Notes: a model not told the origin generated them from the sequence alone. DNA of 64,000 nucleotides from DATIUV01 sp049322755 (GCA_049322755.1 JBMOQX010000072.1:143675-207674); one strand, 5' to 3'. Positions 24,944 through 34,436 are shown, counted from the stretch's first letter. Program-made: numbers and translations.

Positions 24944-25959
24944 CCGGGCGCCCCGCCCGCGTCCGCCGCCGGTGCCCCGAACAGCGCCAGGGCCTCCAGG
25001 CAGGCGGCCCGATGCCGCGGTCCTCGATCGGGGGCGAGGCGCGCGCCGGGAATGCGCAGCCCGTAGGTGGCCCCCGCTGCCTCGGCGTCCAGCACCCAGC
25101 GGGCGAGGCGCGAGAGGCGCCGCTCGGGATCGGCGTCGGCCAGCAGGTCCCAGTCGAGCCAGATCTCGTCGGCGGCACGGCCGCTGAACTGCTTGGTCAG
25201 CGTGCCGCGTTCCTGGGCGGCGGCCTTCCAGGCGATATGGCGCGGCGAATCGCCCAGCCGGTATTCGCGCAGGCCGGCGAAGTCGTCGGTGCCGCTGCCG
25301 TGCTCGCGGCCGTCGCCGGCGTGGTCGCGGGAGACCGGCAGCGGCGGGTGCCCGCCTTCCGGTTTCGGGTAGACGAGGCAGCTGACGTCGAGATGGACGT
25401 AGGACCAGGCGCGCATCAGGCCCAGCGGGTAGCGCGTGTGCACCGTGATGCGCTCGGGCGCGAGGCGCCCGCGGCGCCGGGCCGGCACGCTCAGCCCCGG
25501 CTCCGCGCTCTGGCCAGCCGCGACGTCGACGAACACCGTCGCGCTGCCGGGGTGGGACAGGGCGACGCCGGGGCGGGCGACGCCGGTGGGATTCTCGACG
25601 CGCACGTGGAACACCGCATTCTCGCCGGCGAACACCGGCGCGGTGCGTCCGGCGCTCACGCCCAGCCCGGCCAGCGTGCGGAAGGTGTGCAGGATCGACA
25701 CGATCGTCATCGCCGCCAGCAGGAAGGTGACGGCGAACCCCAAGCTCAGCTGGTAGTTGGTGGACCCGATCAGCATCAGCAGCAGCATGCCGGCGAACAC
25801 CACGCCCTGGCGTGTCGGCAGGATGAAGATGCGCCGCTGGGTGAGCACCACCCGGCCGCGCTCGCGGCCGCGCGGCCTGAAGATCCAGTCGGAGACGATG
25901 CGCGCCAGCCGGCTGTCGGCGAAGCCGGCGCCGCGGTCGACAGGCGGGACGGCGGCCAT
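24940..25959 (-). CDS. DUF58 domain protein
   Basis: Membrane-anchored protein of 339 aa with two hydrophobic helices (GVVFAGMLLLMLIGSTNYQL and LGFAVTFLLAAMTIVSIL, residues about 53-90). The DUF58 signature GTDDFAGLREYRLGDSPRHIAWKA lies near residue 225. These proteins have a von Willebrand-like fold and are encoded with MoxR ATPases, which are thought to act as their chaperones. ATG 25959 lies 8 bp after the moxR stop; the 3' end overlaps the transglutaminase start. Confidence 0.92.
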   Translation of the reverse strand: MAAVPPVDRGAGFADSRLARIVSDWIFRPRGRERGRVVLTQRRIFILPTRQGVVFAGMLLLMLIGSTNYQLSLGFAVTFLLAAMTIVSILHTFRTLAGLGVSAGRTAPVFAGENAVFHVRVENPTGVARPGVALSHPGSATVFVDVAAGQSAEPGLSVPARRRGRLAPERITVHTRYPLGLMRAWSYVHLDVSCLVYPKPEGGHPPLPVSRDHAGDGREHGSGTDDFAGLREYRLGDSPRHIAWKAAAQERGTLTKQFSGRAADEIWLDWDLLADADPERRLSRLARWVLDAEAAGATYGLRIPGARLAPDRGPRHRAACLEALALFGAPAADAGGAPG

Positions 25960-25967
25960 CGACCGCT

Positions 25968-26885
25968 TCAGGGAATTGCCACCTCGGCCACGATCCGCTC
26001 GCCGAGGTCGACGCCGTTGATCGCACCGTGATCGGAGGCCAGGCGCAGCCGGTGGCCGACGACGCCGGGAAGCACCGCCTGCACGTCCTCCGGCAACACC
26101 GCCTTGCGCCCATCCATCAGCGCCCAGGCGCGGGCGGTGGCCAGCAGCGCGAGCCCGGCGCGGGGCGACATGCCGTTCTGGAATTCGGGGCTGCGGCGCG
26201 TGTGCTCGATGATCGCCTGCACGTAGTCCACCAGGGCATCGGTGGCGTGCACCTGCATCGCCTGGCGCTGCAGCGCGTCCAGCTCGGGCACGTCCATGCA
26301 TGGCGCCAGCTTCTCCACCAGATCGCGCCGGGCGACGCCCTGCAGCAGGCCGCGCTCGGCCTGGTGGTCGGGATAGCCGAGCTGGATGCGCATCAGGAAG
26401 CGGTCGAGCTGGGACTCCGGCAGCGGAAACGTGCCCACCTGGTACGACGGGTTCTGGGTGGCGACGACGAAGAACGGATCCGGCAGCGCGCGGGTGTCGC
26501 CTTCCACCGTGACCTGGTGCTCCTCCATCGCCTCCAGCAGCGCGCTCTGGGTCTTGGGCGTGGCGCGGTTCACCTCGTCGGCCAGGATCAGCTGGCTGAA
26601 GATCGGACCGGGGTGGAACTTGAACGCGCCGGTGTCGCGTTCGTAGACCGACACGCCGACGATGTCGGCGGGCAGCAGGTCGCTGGTGAACTGGATGCGC
26701 CGGAACTCCAGCCCCAGCGACTTGGCCAGCACGTGGGCGAGGGTGGTCTTGCCCACCCCGGGCAGGTCTTCGATCAGCAGATGACCCCGGGCCAGCAGGC
26801 AGGCCACCGCGAGGCGGATCTGCTTTTCCTTGCCGAGGATCACGGTCCCGGCCTGGCGGATCACCCGCTCGATGGCAGCGGTCAT
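25968..26885 (-). CDS. MoxR-family AAA+ ATPase
   Basis: AAA+ ATPase of 305 aa. Walker A is DLPGVGKTTLAH near residue 41 and Walker B is LILADEVNRATPKTQSALLEAM near 104. Sensor 1 is VATQNP, and the arginine-finger region follows LPESQLDRFLMR. MoxR proteins act as chaperones in maturation of neighbouring vWA or DUF58 proteins. It is the first gene of the minus-strand operon MoxR-DUF58-TgpA, 16 bp after the upstream GNAT protein's stop. Confidence 0.95.
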   Translation of the reverse strand: MTAAIERVIRQAGTVILGKEKQIRLAVACLLARGHLLIEDLPGVGKTTLAHVLAKSLGLEFRRIQFTSDLLPADIVGVSVYERDTGAFKFHPGPIFSQLILADEVNRATPKTQSALLEAMEEHQVTVEGDTRALPDPFFVVATQNPSYQVGTFPLPESQLDRFLMRIQLGYPDHQAERGLLQGVARRDLVEKLAPCMDVPELDALQRQAMQVHATDALVDYVQAIIEHTRRSPEFQNGMSPRAGLALLATARAWALMDGRKAVLPEDVQAVLPGVVGHRLRLASDHGAINGVDLGERIVAEVAIP

Positions 26886-26901
26886 TTACCTTCCTTTGCA
26901 A

Positions 26902-29598
26902 TCACAGGGATCTGTGCACGCGTTTGAGCGACGGATCCTCGGGATTGTTCTCGATCGTGAAGCCCAACTTGGCCATCAGCCGCAGCATGTTGCCGTTGCT
27001 CGCGAGGACATCGCCGACCATCGTACCGAGCCCGGCCTCGCGGGCCACGTCCATGAGCGAGTTCATCATCCGCGAGCCGATGCCCTTGCCATGCCACGCG
27101 TCGGCCACCACCAGCGCGAACTCGCACGACGCGCCGTCCGGGTTGGTCACGTAGCGGGCCGCGCCGATCTCCGTCTCGCGTCCGTTCGCGCCCGGAAGCA
27201 CCGCGATCAGCGCCATTTCCCGGTCGTAATCGATCTGGGTCATGCGCGCCACGGTGCGCGGGCTGAGTTCCTGGATGGTGCTGATGAAGCGGAAATAGCG
27301 CGACTCCTCCGACAGTCCGCGCACGAACTCCTGCAGCAGCTCGGCATCCTCGGGGCGAATCGGCCGGATGATGACCTCGTTGCCGTCCGCCAGCGGCCAT
27401 TTCTGCACCAGGTGGGCGGGGTACGGGCAGATGGCCATGTGCGGATAGCGGTGGCCCTTGCCGGGCGTGGCGTAGTCCACCACGATGCGCGCATCCACCG
27501 CCACCGCGCCGTCCTGGTCGACGAGCAGCGGGTTGATGTCCAGCTCGCGGATCCAGGGCAGCTCGCTCGCCATCTCCGAGATCCGCATCAGCACGTGCTC
27601 CAGCGCCGCCATGTCGACTGGCGGCAGGCTGCGGAACGGCCCCAGCATGCGCGAGACCCGGGTGCGGGCGATCAGGTCGCGCACCAGCACCGCGTTGAGC
27701 GGCGGCAGGCTCACGGCGCGATCGCCGATCACTTCGGCGTTGATGCCGCCGGCGGCGAAGGTGACGACCGGGCCGAACACCCGGTCGGTGGCGATGCCCA
27801 CCATCAGCTCGCGGCCCTGGGGTTTCACCGTCATCGGCTGGATCGCCACCCCGTCGACCCGCGCCTGGGGCTGCTTCTCCTTCACCGCCGCCAGGATCCC
27901 GTTGAAGGCGGCGCGCACGTCCTGGGCGCCGGCGAGATTCAGGCGCACGCCGCCGACGTCGCTCTTGTGGATGACGTCCGGCGAGTTGATCTTCATCGCC
28001 AGCGGGAAGCCGATCTGCTCGGCCATCATCACCGCCTCGGGCAGGCTGCGCACCACGGTGGTGGGCGCGACGGGAATGCGGAACGCCGCCAGCAGCGCCT
28101 TGGATTCGGGTTCCGTCAGCACCTTGCGCTTGTGCGCCAGCGCGCTCTCGATCAGGATGCGCGCGCCCTCCACGTCCGGCTTGTCCAGCAGCGACGTGGA
28201 GTAGGGGACCTGAATCAGCAGCTGCTGGTTGCGATGGTGGATGGCGATGTGGGAGAACGCCTCCACCGCGGGTTCCGGCGTGCGGAACACCGGGATGCGC
28301 GCCTGGCTGAGGATGCGCCGGCCTTCGCCCACCGTGTCCCCGCCCATCCAGCAGGCCACCAGCGGGCGCTTGTATTGCTCGTGCAGCGCCGCTACGGTGC
28401 GGGCCACCTCGCTCGGGTCGGACTCCACCTGGGGCGTCAGGATAACCAGCACGCCGTCGAAGCCCGGGTCCTCGAGGCACGCCGTGATGGCGGCGCGGTA
28501 ATGCTCCGGCGTCGCGCCGCCGCACAGATCGATGGGGTTGCCGCGCGACCAGTTCGGAACCAGCACCGCCTCGAGGCGGTCGAGCGTGGGCTGCGACAGT
28601 TCCGGAACGTCCACGTCGTGCAACGCCGCCCAGTCCGCAGCGATGATCCCGCCGCCGCCGCCGTTGGTGACGATCGCCAGCCGGTTGCCCGTCGGGCGGT
28701 AGCGCGAGCTGAGGCAGCGCGCCGCCGACACCAGCATGTTGAAGGTGCGCACGCGCACCGCGCCGGCGCGCCGCAGCACCGCGTCGAACACGTCGTCGGC
28801 GCCCACCAGCGCGCCGGTGTGGGTGATCGCCGCCTTGTAGGCGGCGGGCTCGCGGCCGGTCTTGACCACGATCACCGGCTTGGCGCGCGCCGCCATGCGC
28901 AGCGCGCTGACGAAGCGGCGCGGGGCGTAGACACCTTCGAGATAGAGCAGGATGCTCTCGGTGGCGACGTCCCAGGCGAGGAAGTCGAGGATCTCGCCGA
29001 AGGCGACGTCCGCCGCCTCGCCCAGCGTGACGACGCTGGAGAAGCCCACGTCGTTGCTGCCGGCCCAGTCCAGCATGGCGTTGGTGAGCGCCCCCGACTG
29101 GCACACCAGCGCGATGGTCCCGGGCTTGGCGTCGAAGTTGCTGTAAGTGGCGTTGAGGCCGAGCGCGGGCCGGATGACGCCGAGGCAGTCGGGTCCCAGC
29201 AGCCGCACGCCGTGGGACTGGGCGCGGGTCACCGTCTCGCGCAGCAGCCGCGCGCCGCGCGGGTCGGGCGGACCGAGCCCGCCGGTGATCAGCAGCGCGG
29301 CGCGGATGCCCTTGCGCCCGCACGCCGCGACGATGTCGGGCACCGTCTCGGCGGGCGTGACGATGATGGCAAGATCCACCGCCTGCGCGATGGCCTCCAC
29401 GTCCGGGTAGGCGCGGTGGCCGAAGACCTTGGCGCGCTTGGCGTTGACCGGGTAGACCTCGCCGTGGAAGCCGGCGCGCGCCAGGTTCTCCATCAGCTTG
29501 CGCCCGGCCGAGCCGGCGCGCTCGGAGGCGCCGACCACGGCCACCGAGCGCGGGGCGAACAGCGGGGTCAGAAAGTGGCGCTCGACCGGAAGGGACAC
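26902..29598 (-). CDS. Acyl-CoA synthetase (NDP-forming)-like/GNAT acetyltransferase (Pat-like)
   Basis: Fusion protein of 898 aa. It has a CoA-binding Rossmann domain (FAPRSVAVVGASERAGSAG, about 12-140), succinyl-CoA ligase-like domains, an ATP-grasp domain (from about 490) and a C-terminal GNAT domain (about 725-880, with VADAWHGKGIGSRMM as the acetyl-CoA P-loop). This is the layout of PatZ/Pka-type protein acetyltransferases, which inactivate acetyl-CoA synthetase by lysine acetylation; the ligase part is usually regulatory. The start is GTG 29598. It is divergent from a class II-like deacetylase, suggesting a reversible acetylation pair. Confidence 0.9.
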   Translation of the reverse strand: MSLPVERHFLTPLFAPRSVAVVGASERAGSAGRKLMENLARAGFHGEVYPVNAKRAKVFGHRAYPDVEAIAQAVDLAIIVTPAETVPDIVAACGRKGIRAALLITGGLGPPDPRGARLLRETVTRAQSHGVRLLGPDCLGVIRPALGLNATYSNFDAKPGTIALVCQSGALTNAMLDWAGSNDVGFSSVVTLGEAADVAFGEILDFLAWDVATESILLYLEGVYAPRRFVSALRMAARAKPVIVVKTGREPAAYKAAITHTGALVGADDVFDAVLRRAGAVRVRTFNMLVSAARCLSSRYRPTGNRLAIVTNGGGGGIIAADWAALHDVDVPELSQPTLDRLEAVLVPNWSRGNPIDLCGGATPEHYRAAITACLEDPGFDGVLVILTPQVESDPSEVARTVAALHEQYKRPLVACWMGGDTVGEGRRILSQARIPVFRTPEPAVEAFSHIAIHHRNQQLLIQVPYSTSLLDKPDVEGARILIESALAHKRKVLTEPESKALLAAFRIPVAPTTVVRSLPEAVMMAEQIGFPLAMKINSPDVIHKSDVGGVRLNLAGAQDVRAAFNGILAAVKEKQPQARVDGVAIQPMTVKPQGRELMVGIATDRVFGPVVTFAAGGINAEVIGDRAVSLPPLNAVLVRDLIARTRVSRMLGPFRSLPPVDMAALEHVLMRISEMASELPWIRELDINPLLVDQDGAVAVDARIVVDYATPGKGHRYPHMAICPYPAHLVQKWPLADGNEVIIRPIRPEDAELLQEFVRGLSEESRYFRFISTIQELSPRTVARMTQIDYDREMALIAVLPGANGRETEIGAARYVTNPDGASCEFALVVADAWHGKGIGSRMMNSLMDVAREAGLGTMVGDVLASNGNMLRLMAKLGFTIENNPEDPSLKRVHRSL

Positions 29599-29682
29599 GC
29601 GGACCCCGTCGTGGACATGGCGTTTTCGGGACTATAAGCTTTTGAACGGACAACCGCCCCACGGCGGATCGAGGAGGACATC

Positions 29683-30606
29683 TTGCCCATCGCGTACATC
29701 ACGCATTCCGATTGCAGTCTGCACGACATGGGGTCCTATCACCCGGAGTGTCCGGCTCGCCTGACCGCGATCGAGGATCAGTTGATCGCGTCGGGCATGA
29801 TCAATCTGCTGTTGCACGAAGAGGCGCCGCTGGCCACCCGGGAGCAGCTGGAGCGCGTGCATCCCGCCGCGTACATCGACGTGCTGGAGGCCAACGTGCC
29901 GCAGCACGGGCTGGTCCACCTGGACCCGGACACCGCGATGAATCCCCACACGCTCAACGCCGCGAAGCGAGCGGCCGGCGCCGCCATTCTAGCAACCGAC
30001 CTGGTGATCGGCAAAAAAGTCCGCGCCGCCTTCTGCTCGGTGCGCCCGCCGGGGCACCACGCCGAGCGTGCCCGCGCCATGGGTTTCTGCTTCTTCAACA
30101 ATGTGGCGGTGGGCGCGATGCACGCGCTCGAGCACCATGGCCTGAAGCGGGTGGCGGTGGTGGACTTCGACGTCCATCACGGCAACGGCACCGAGGACAT
30201 CTTCGCTGACGACCCCCGGGTGCTGATGGTCTCCACGTTCCAGCACCCGTTCTATCCCTACAGCGGCGTCGAGGGCCGCTCCGAGCGCATGGTCAATGTC
30301 CCGCTGGCGGCCTACAGCACCGGCGAGCGCTTCCGGGAGGCGGTGACGCAGTACTGGATGCCCGCGCTGGAGCAATTCGAGCCGGAGATGCTGTTCATCT
30401 CCGCCGGCTTCGACGCTCACCGGGACGACGACATGGCTTCCCTGATGCTGACCGAGGCCGATTACGCCTGGGTCACCGAGCAACTCAGGGGCGTGGCCGA
30501 GCGCACCGCCCACGGCCGGGTGGTGTCGGTGCTGGAGGGCGGCTACGAGCTGCACGCCCTCGGCCGCAGCGTGGCGGCCCACATCAAGGCGCTGGCGGAG
30601 CTGTAG
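29683..30606 (+). CDS. Histone deacetylase-family (AcuC-like) protein
   Basis: Zinc-dependent deacetylase of 307 aa. Visible motifs are RPPGHHAERARAMGFCFFNN (tandem His), VVDFDVHHGNGTEDIF (zinc Asp/His), SAGFDAHRDD (second zinc Asp) and EGGYELHALG. The start is TTG 29683, behind a GAGGAGG Shine-Dalgarno. It lies 84 bp from, and divergent to, a Pat-like acetyltransferase, as acuA and acuC are linked in Bacillus; deacetylation of acetylated enzymes is the likely role, though acetylpolyamine or other small substrates are possible. Confidence 0.92.
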   Translation: MPIAYITHSDCSLHDMGSYHPECPARLTAIEDQLIASGMINLLLHEEAPLATREQLERVHPAAYIDVLEANVPQHGLVHLDPDTAMNPHTLNAAKRAAGAAILATDLVIGKKVRAAFCSVRPPGHHAERARAMGFCFFNNVAVGAMHALEHHGLKRVAVVDFDVHHGNGTEDIFADDPRVLMVSTFQHPFYPYSGVEGRSERMVNVPLAAYSTGERFREAVTQYWMPALEQFEPEMLFISAGFDAHRDDDMASLMLTEADYAWVTEQLRGVAERTAHGRVVSVLEGGYELHALGRSVAAHIKALAEL

Positions 30607-30644
30607 CCGCGGTGGCGGCGCCGCGCCCGCGGCGGGAGGCGACT

Positions 30645-31307
30645 ATGCAACTGCCATGGGACGAGATCGACACCGTCCTGCTGGACATGGACGGCACGCT
30701 CCTGGACCTGCATTTCGACAACCAGTTCTGGCTGAGCCACGTGCCGCGGCGCTTTGCCGAGGTCAAGGGCATCCCGCTGGACGAGGCGCGCACGACGCTG
30801 ATGGCCCGCTACCAGGCCAAGGCGGGGACGCTGGACTGGTACTGCGTCGACTACTGGACCGGGGAGCTGGGCCTGGACATCGCCCGGCTCAAGCAGGAGA
30901 TCCAGCACCTGATCGCGGTGCACCCCCACGTGGTGCCGTTCCTGCTGGCGGTGCGCGCGGCGCGCAAGCGCACCGTGCTGGTGACCAATGCCCACCACAA
31001 GAGCGTCACGCTGAAAATGCGGCGCACCGGCATCCAGCGCTACCTCGATTCGGTGGTGTCGTCCCACAGCCTGGGCCTGCCGAAGGAGCACCGCGGTTTC
31101 TGGGACCGGCTCCAGGGGGTGGAACCGTTCGATCGGACGCGCACCCTGCTGATCGACGACAGCCTGCCGGTGCTGCGCTCGGCGCGGGAATACGGCATCC
31201 GCCACCTGCTGGGCGTGCGCCGCCCGGATTCCGGGGCGCGGGAACTGCCCGCCAGCGAGTTCCCGTCGGTGGAGAGTTTCGCCGGGCTGTTCCACTGCCC
31301 CCGCTAG
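30645..31307 (+). CDS. HAD-family nucleotidase (YrfG/GMP-IMP type)
   Basis: HAD hydrolase of 220 aa. Motif I is VLLDMDGTLLDL near residue 14, motif II is VLVTNAHHKS, and motif IV is LLIDDSLPVLR. Overall sequence resembles the YrfG group, which dephosphorylates GMP and IMP. The start is ATG 30645, behind GGGAGG; an in-frame upstream ATG-less extension is not used. It follows the deacetylase by 38 bp in the same direction. Confidence 0.85.
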   Translation: MQLPWDEIDTVLLDMDGTLLDLHFDNQFWLSHVPRRFAEVKGIPLDEARTTLMARYQAKAGTLDWYCVDYWTGELGLDIARLKQEIQHLIAVHPHVVPFLLAVRAARKRTVLVTNAHHKSVTLKMRRTGIQRYLDSVVSSHSLGLPKEHRGFWDRLQGVEPFDRTRTLLIDDSLPVLRSAREYGIRHLLGVRRPDSGARELPASEFPSVESFAGLFHCPR

Positions 31308-31340
31308 CCGGTTGCCGGCGGCGCAGGCTTCGGCGCTCGG

Positions 31341-31712
31341 CTAGGCGATGACGACGGCCGCCGCGGCGCGGCGGTCTTCCGCCACGAGAATGTTGAACGT
31401 GCGGCAGGCGGCGCTGGTGTCCATCACCTCGGCGCCGATGCCTGCCCGCGCCAGCGGCCTGAGCAGCGCCGGATCGGGGAACTGCAGGGTGCGCCCGGTC
31501 CCCAGCAGCAGGATCTCCACCTCCAACGCGGCCAGGAACTCGACCTGCGTCGGCGTCAGCTCGGCCGCGGAGGCCACGCCCCAGTCCGGGATCACCCGTT
31601 CCGGCAGCAGGATCAGGCTGCGCTCGAAGCGCTGCTGGTTCACCAGCACGTAACCATCCCCGTAGCCGGTGAAGTTGTAGCGGGTTCCCGCCGTGGTGAG
31701 GTGCAGTTTCAT
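31341..31712 (-). CDS. Mth938-like/DUF498 protein
   Basis: Small protein of 123 aa of the Mth938/DUF498 fold. Family signatures are the start (MKLHLTTAGTRYNFTGYGDG), ILLLGTGRTLQFP in the middle and GIGAEVMDTSAACRTFNIL near the end. The human relative NDUFAF3 is a complex I assembly factor; the bacterial role is not known. It is a lone minus-strand gene convergent with the HAD gene and divergent from alaC. Confidence 0.88.
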   Translation of the reverse strand: MKLHLTTAGTRYNFTGYGDGYVLVNQQRFERSLILLPERVIPDWGVASAAELTPTQVEFLAALEVEILLLGTGRTLQFPDPALLRPLARAGIGAEVMDTSAACRTFNILVAEDRRAAAAVVIA

Positions 31713-31724
31713 TGGGTGTGCTCG

Positions 31725-31753
31725 TTGCGGCAGTGCCTAAGCCCCGGTAAGAT
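31725..31753 (+). promoter_or_regulatory. Probable promoter of alaC
   Basis: TTGCGG (31725-31730) and TAAGAT (31748-31753) are 17 bp apart, 65 bp before the alaC ATG, in the gap divergent from the DUF498 gene. Confidence 0.5.
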
Positions 31754-31818
31754 TATAGGTTTTTTCGGGTGCCCGGATCGCCGGACGCAGCGCCACTTCC
31801 CCTTTTTGACGCCAAATC

Positions 31819-33003
31819 ATGGAAGAGTTTCCACGCATCAAGCGCCTGCCCCCGTACGTGTTCAATATCACGGGGGAACTCAAGCTGGCGGCCCGCCGGC
31901 GCGGCGAGGACATCATCGACTTCGGCATGGGCAACCCCGACGGCCCCACGCCCAGGCACATCGTGGACAAGCTGGTGGAGGCGGCGCGGCGTGACGACAC
32001 GCACCGCTACTCGGTGTCCAAGGGCATTCCGCGCCTGCGCAAGGCCATCTGCACCTGGTATCAGCGGCGCTACGGCGTCGAGCTGGACCCGGACTCCGAG
32101 GCGATCGCCACCATCGGTTCCAAGGAAGGCATCGCCCACCTGGCGCTGGCGGCGCTGGATCGCGGCGACATCGTGCTGGTGCCCAACCCCAGCTATCCGA
32201 TCCACATCTACGGGCCGGTGATTTCCGGCGCCGACATCCGCCACGTGCCGATGATCCCCGGGGTGGACTTCTTCGAGGAGCTGGAGAAGGCGATCAAGGA
32301 TTCCTACCCCAAGCCCAAGTTCCTGATCTGCTGCTTCCCCAGCAATCCGACCACCCAGTGCGTCGAGCTGCCGTTCTTCGAGCGGCTGGTGGCGCTGGCG
32401 CGCGAGCACGACATCTACGTGATCCACGACCTGGCCTACGCCGACATCGTGTTCGACGGCTACCGGGCACCGTCCATCATGCAGGTGCCGGGCGCGCGCG
32501 ACGTGGCGGTGGAGTTCTTCACCCTGTCCAAGAGCTACAACATGGCCGGCTGGCGTGTCGGCTTCATGGTGGGCAACAAGGACCTGGTGGCAGCGCTGGC
32601 GCGCATCAAGAGCTACCACGACTACGGCACCTTCACGCCGATCCAGGTGGCGTCCATCGTCGCGCTCGAGGGACCGCAGGAATGCGTCGACGAGATCCGC
32701 CGGACCTACCAGCGCCGGCGCGACGTCATGGTGCAGGGCCTGCACGCCGTCGGCTGGATGGTGAACAACCCGAAAGCCACCATGTACGTCTGGGCGAAGA
32801 TTCCCGACGCCTACCGCGGCATGGGCTCGCTCGAGTTCTCGAAAAAGCTGCTGGCCGACGCCAAGGTGGCGGTGGCGCCGGGCATCGGCTTCGGCGAGTA
32901 CGGCGACGACCACGTCCGCTTCGCCATGATTGAAAACGAGGCCCGGACCCGGCAGGCGGTACGCGGGATCAAGGAGATGTTCCGCAAGAACGGCCTGCTG
33001 TAA
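31819..33003 (+). CDS. alaC: Alanine transaminase AlaC-type aminotransferase
   Basis: PLP-dependent class I aminotransferase of 394 aa that makes alanine from pyruvate and glutamate. The N-terminus is MEEFPRIKRLPPYVFNIT. The PLP lysine lies in FFTLSKSYNMAGWRVGF (near residue 240), with cofactor Asp/Tyr in IHDLAYADIVFDGY. It precedes hom and thrC, the common betaproteobacterial order, so alanine and threonine synthesis from aspartate may be coexpressed. Confidence 0.92.
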   Translation: MEEFPRIKRLPPYVFNITGELKLAARRRGEDIIDFGMGNPDGPTPRHIVDKLVEAARRDDTHRYSVSKGIPRLRKAICTWYQRRYGVELDPDSEAIATIGSKEGIAHLALAALDRGDIVLVPNPSYPIHIYGPVISGADIRHVPMIPGVDFFEELEKAIKDSYPKPKFLICCFPSNPTTQCVELPFFERLVALAREHDIYVIHDLAYADIVFDGYRAPSIMQVPGARDVAVEFFTLSKSYNMAGWRVGFMVGNKDLVAALARIKSYHDYGTFTPIQVASIVALEGPQECVDEIRRTYQRRRDVMVQGLHAVGWMVNNPKATMYVWAKIPDAYRGMGSLEFSKKLLADAKVAVAPGIGFGEYGDDHVRFAMIENEARTRQAVRGIKEMFRKNGLL

Positions 33004-33081
33004 CGGCCGCGCGCCGGTTGGAAATCGCCGAGGTCGCCTCGCCCCGGGAACGCGGCGCCCCGGTTCTACTTCCGCCAGGGT

Positions 33082-33123
33082 ATGGTGATCACCTCATTCA
33101 ACTTCAAGAAGCGGCTGAAATGA
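33082..33123 (+). CDS. 13-codon ORF overlapping the hom start
   Basis: ATG 33082 opens MVITSFNFKKRLK; its TGA overlaps the hom ATG as ATGA. An AGGG lies before it (33077-33080). It could couple hom translation to a short upstream frame. It has a single Thr codon, so it is not a threonine attenuator leader. It may be chance. Confidence 0.25.
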   Translation: MVITSFNFKKRLK

Positions 33124-34436
33124 AACCGATCAGCGTGGGACTCCTGGGCATCGGCACCGTGGGCAGCGGCACCTGGAACGTGCTCAACCGCAACCAGGAG
33201 GAAATCATGCGCCGCGCCGGGCGCGGCATCGTCATCACCAAGGTGGCGGACCGCGACCTGGAGCGGGCAAGGGCCGTTACCCAGGGCAAGGCCCAGATCA
33301 CCGCGGACGCGTTCGAGCTGGTGGCCGACCCCGCCGTCGACATCGTCGTCGAGCTCATCGGCGGCTACACGGTGGCCAAGGAGCTGGTGCTGAAGGCGAT
33401 CGAGAACGGCAAGCACGTGGTGACCGCCAACAAGGCGCTGCTGGCGACCCACGGCAACGAGATCTTCGCCGCCGCCCACGCCAGGGACGTGATGGTGGGG
33501 TTCGAGGCCGCCGTGGCCGGCGGCATCCCCATCATCAAGGCGCTGCGCGAGGGGCTTACCGCCAACCGCATCGAGTGGATCGCCGGCATCATCAACGGCA
33601 CCAGCAACTTCATCCTCTCGGAGATGCGGGAAAAGGGCCTGTCGTTCCAGAAGGTGCTGAAGGAGGCCCAGCGCCTGGGCTACGCGGAGGCCGATCCCAC
33701 GTTCGACATCGAGGGCGTGGACGCCGCCCACAAGATCACCATCATGTCGGCGATCGCGTTCGGCATCCCGATGCAGTTCGAGAAATGCCACACCGAGGGC
33801 ATCTCCACGCTGACCCAGCAGGACATCCGCTACGCCGAGGAACTGGGCTATCGCATCAAGCTGCTGGGCATCGCCAAGCGCACCAACGGCGGCGTCGAGC
33901 TGCGCGTGCACCCGACGCTGATTCCCGCGCGGCGCCTGATCGCCAACGTGGAAGGCGTGATGAACGCGGTACTGGTGAAGGGCGATGCCGTCGGCGCCAC
34001 GATGTACTACGGTGCCGGGGCGGGCGCGGAGCCCACCGCGTCCGCGGTGGTGGCGGACCTGGTGGACGTCACCCGCATGCACACCGCCGACCCCGAGCAC
34101 CGGGTGCCGCATCTCGCGTTCCAGCCCGACCGGATGTCCGACCTGCGGGTGCTGCCGATGGAGGACGTCGTCACCTCCTACTACCTGCGCATGCGGGTCC
34201 TGGACCGGCCCGGCGTGCTGGCCGACATCACCCGCATCCTCGCCGACATGGAGATTTCCATCGACGCCATGGTACAGAAGGAGCCGGGGGAGGGCGAGAA
34301 GCAGGTGGACATCATCATGCTCACCCACGAGACGGTGGAGAAGAACGTCAACGAGGCCATCGCCAAGATCGAGGGCCTGCCGGTGGTCACCGGGCAGGTG
34401 ACCCGCATCCGGCTGGAAAGCCTGGGGCGCCACTGA
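33120..34436 (+). CDS. hom: Homoserine dehydrogenase
   Basis: NAD(P)-dependent enzyme of 438 aa that reduces aspartate semialdehyde to homoserine. It has a Rossmann domain (VGLLGIGTVGSGTWNVL at residue 6), the catalytic region (GIINGTSNFILSEM near 163, then GYAEADPTFDIEG) and a C-terminal ACT domain (about 355-425, RVLDRPGVLADITRIL) for threonine feedback. ATG 33120 begins the conserved MKPISVGLLG; a longer in-frame form to 33018 is not supported. thrC follows after 1 bp. Confidence 0.96.
   Translation: MKPISVGLLGIGTVGSGTWNVLNRNQEEIMRRAGRGIVITKVADRDLERARAVTQGKAQITADAFELVADPAVDIVVELIGGYTVAKELVLKAIENGKHVVTANKALLATHGNEIFAAAHARDVMVGFEAAVAGGIPIIKALREGLTANRIEWIAGIINGTSNFILSEMREKGLSFQKVLKEAQRLGYAEADPTFDIEGVDAAHKITIMSAIAFGIPMQFEKCHTEGISTLTQQDIRYAEELGYRIKLLGIAKRTNGGVELRVHPTLIPARRLIANVEGVMNAVLVKGDAVGATMYYGAGAGAEPTASAVVADLVDVTRMHTADPEHRVPHLAFQPDRMSDLRVLPMEDVVTSYYLRMRVLDRPGVLADITRILADMEISIDAMVQKEPGEGEKQVDIIMLTHETVEKNVNEAIAKIEGLPVVTGQVTRIRLESLGRH

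Noticed and set aside
33004..33120. Threonine attenuator for hom-thrC
   Set aside because: No Thr-rich frame or terminator; the small frame there has one Thr codon.
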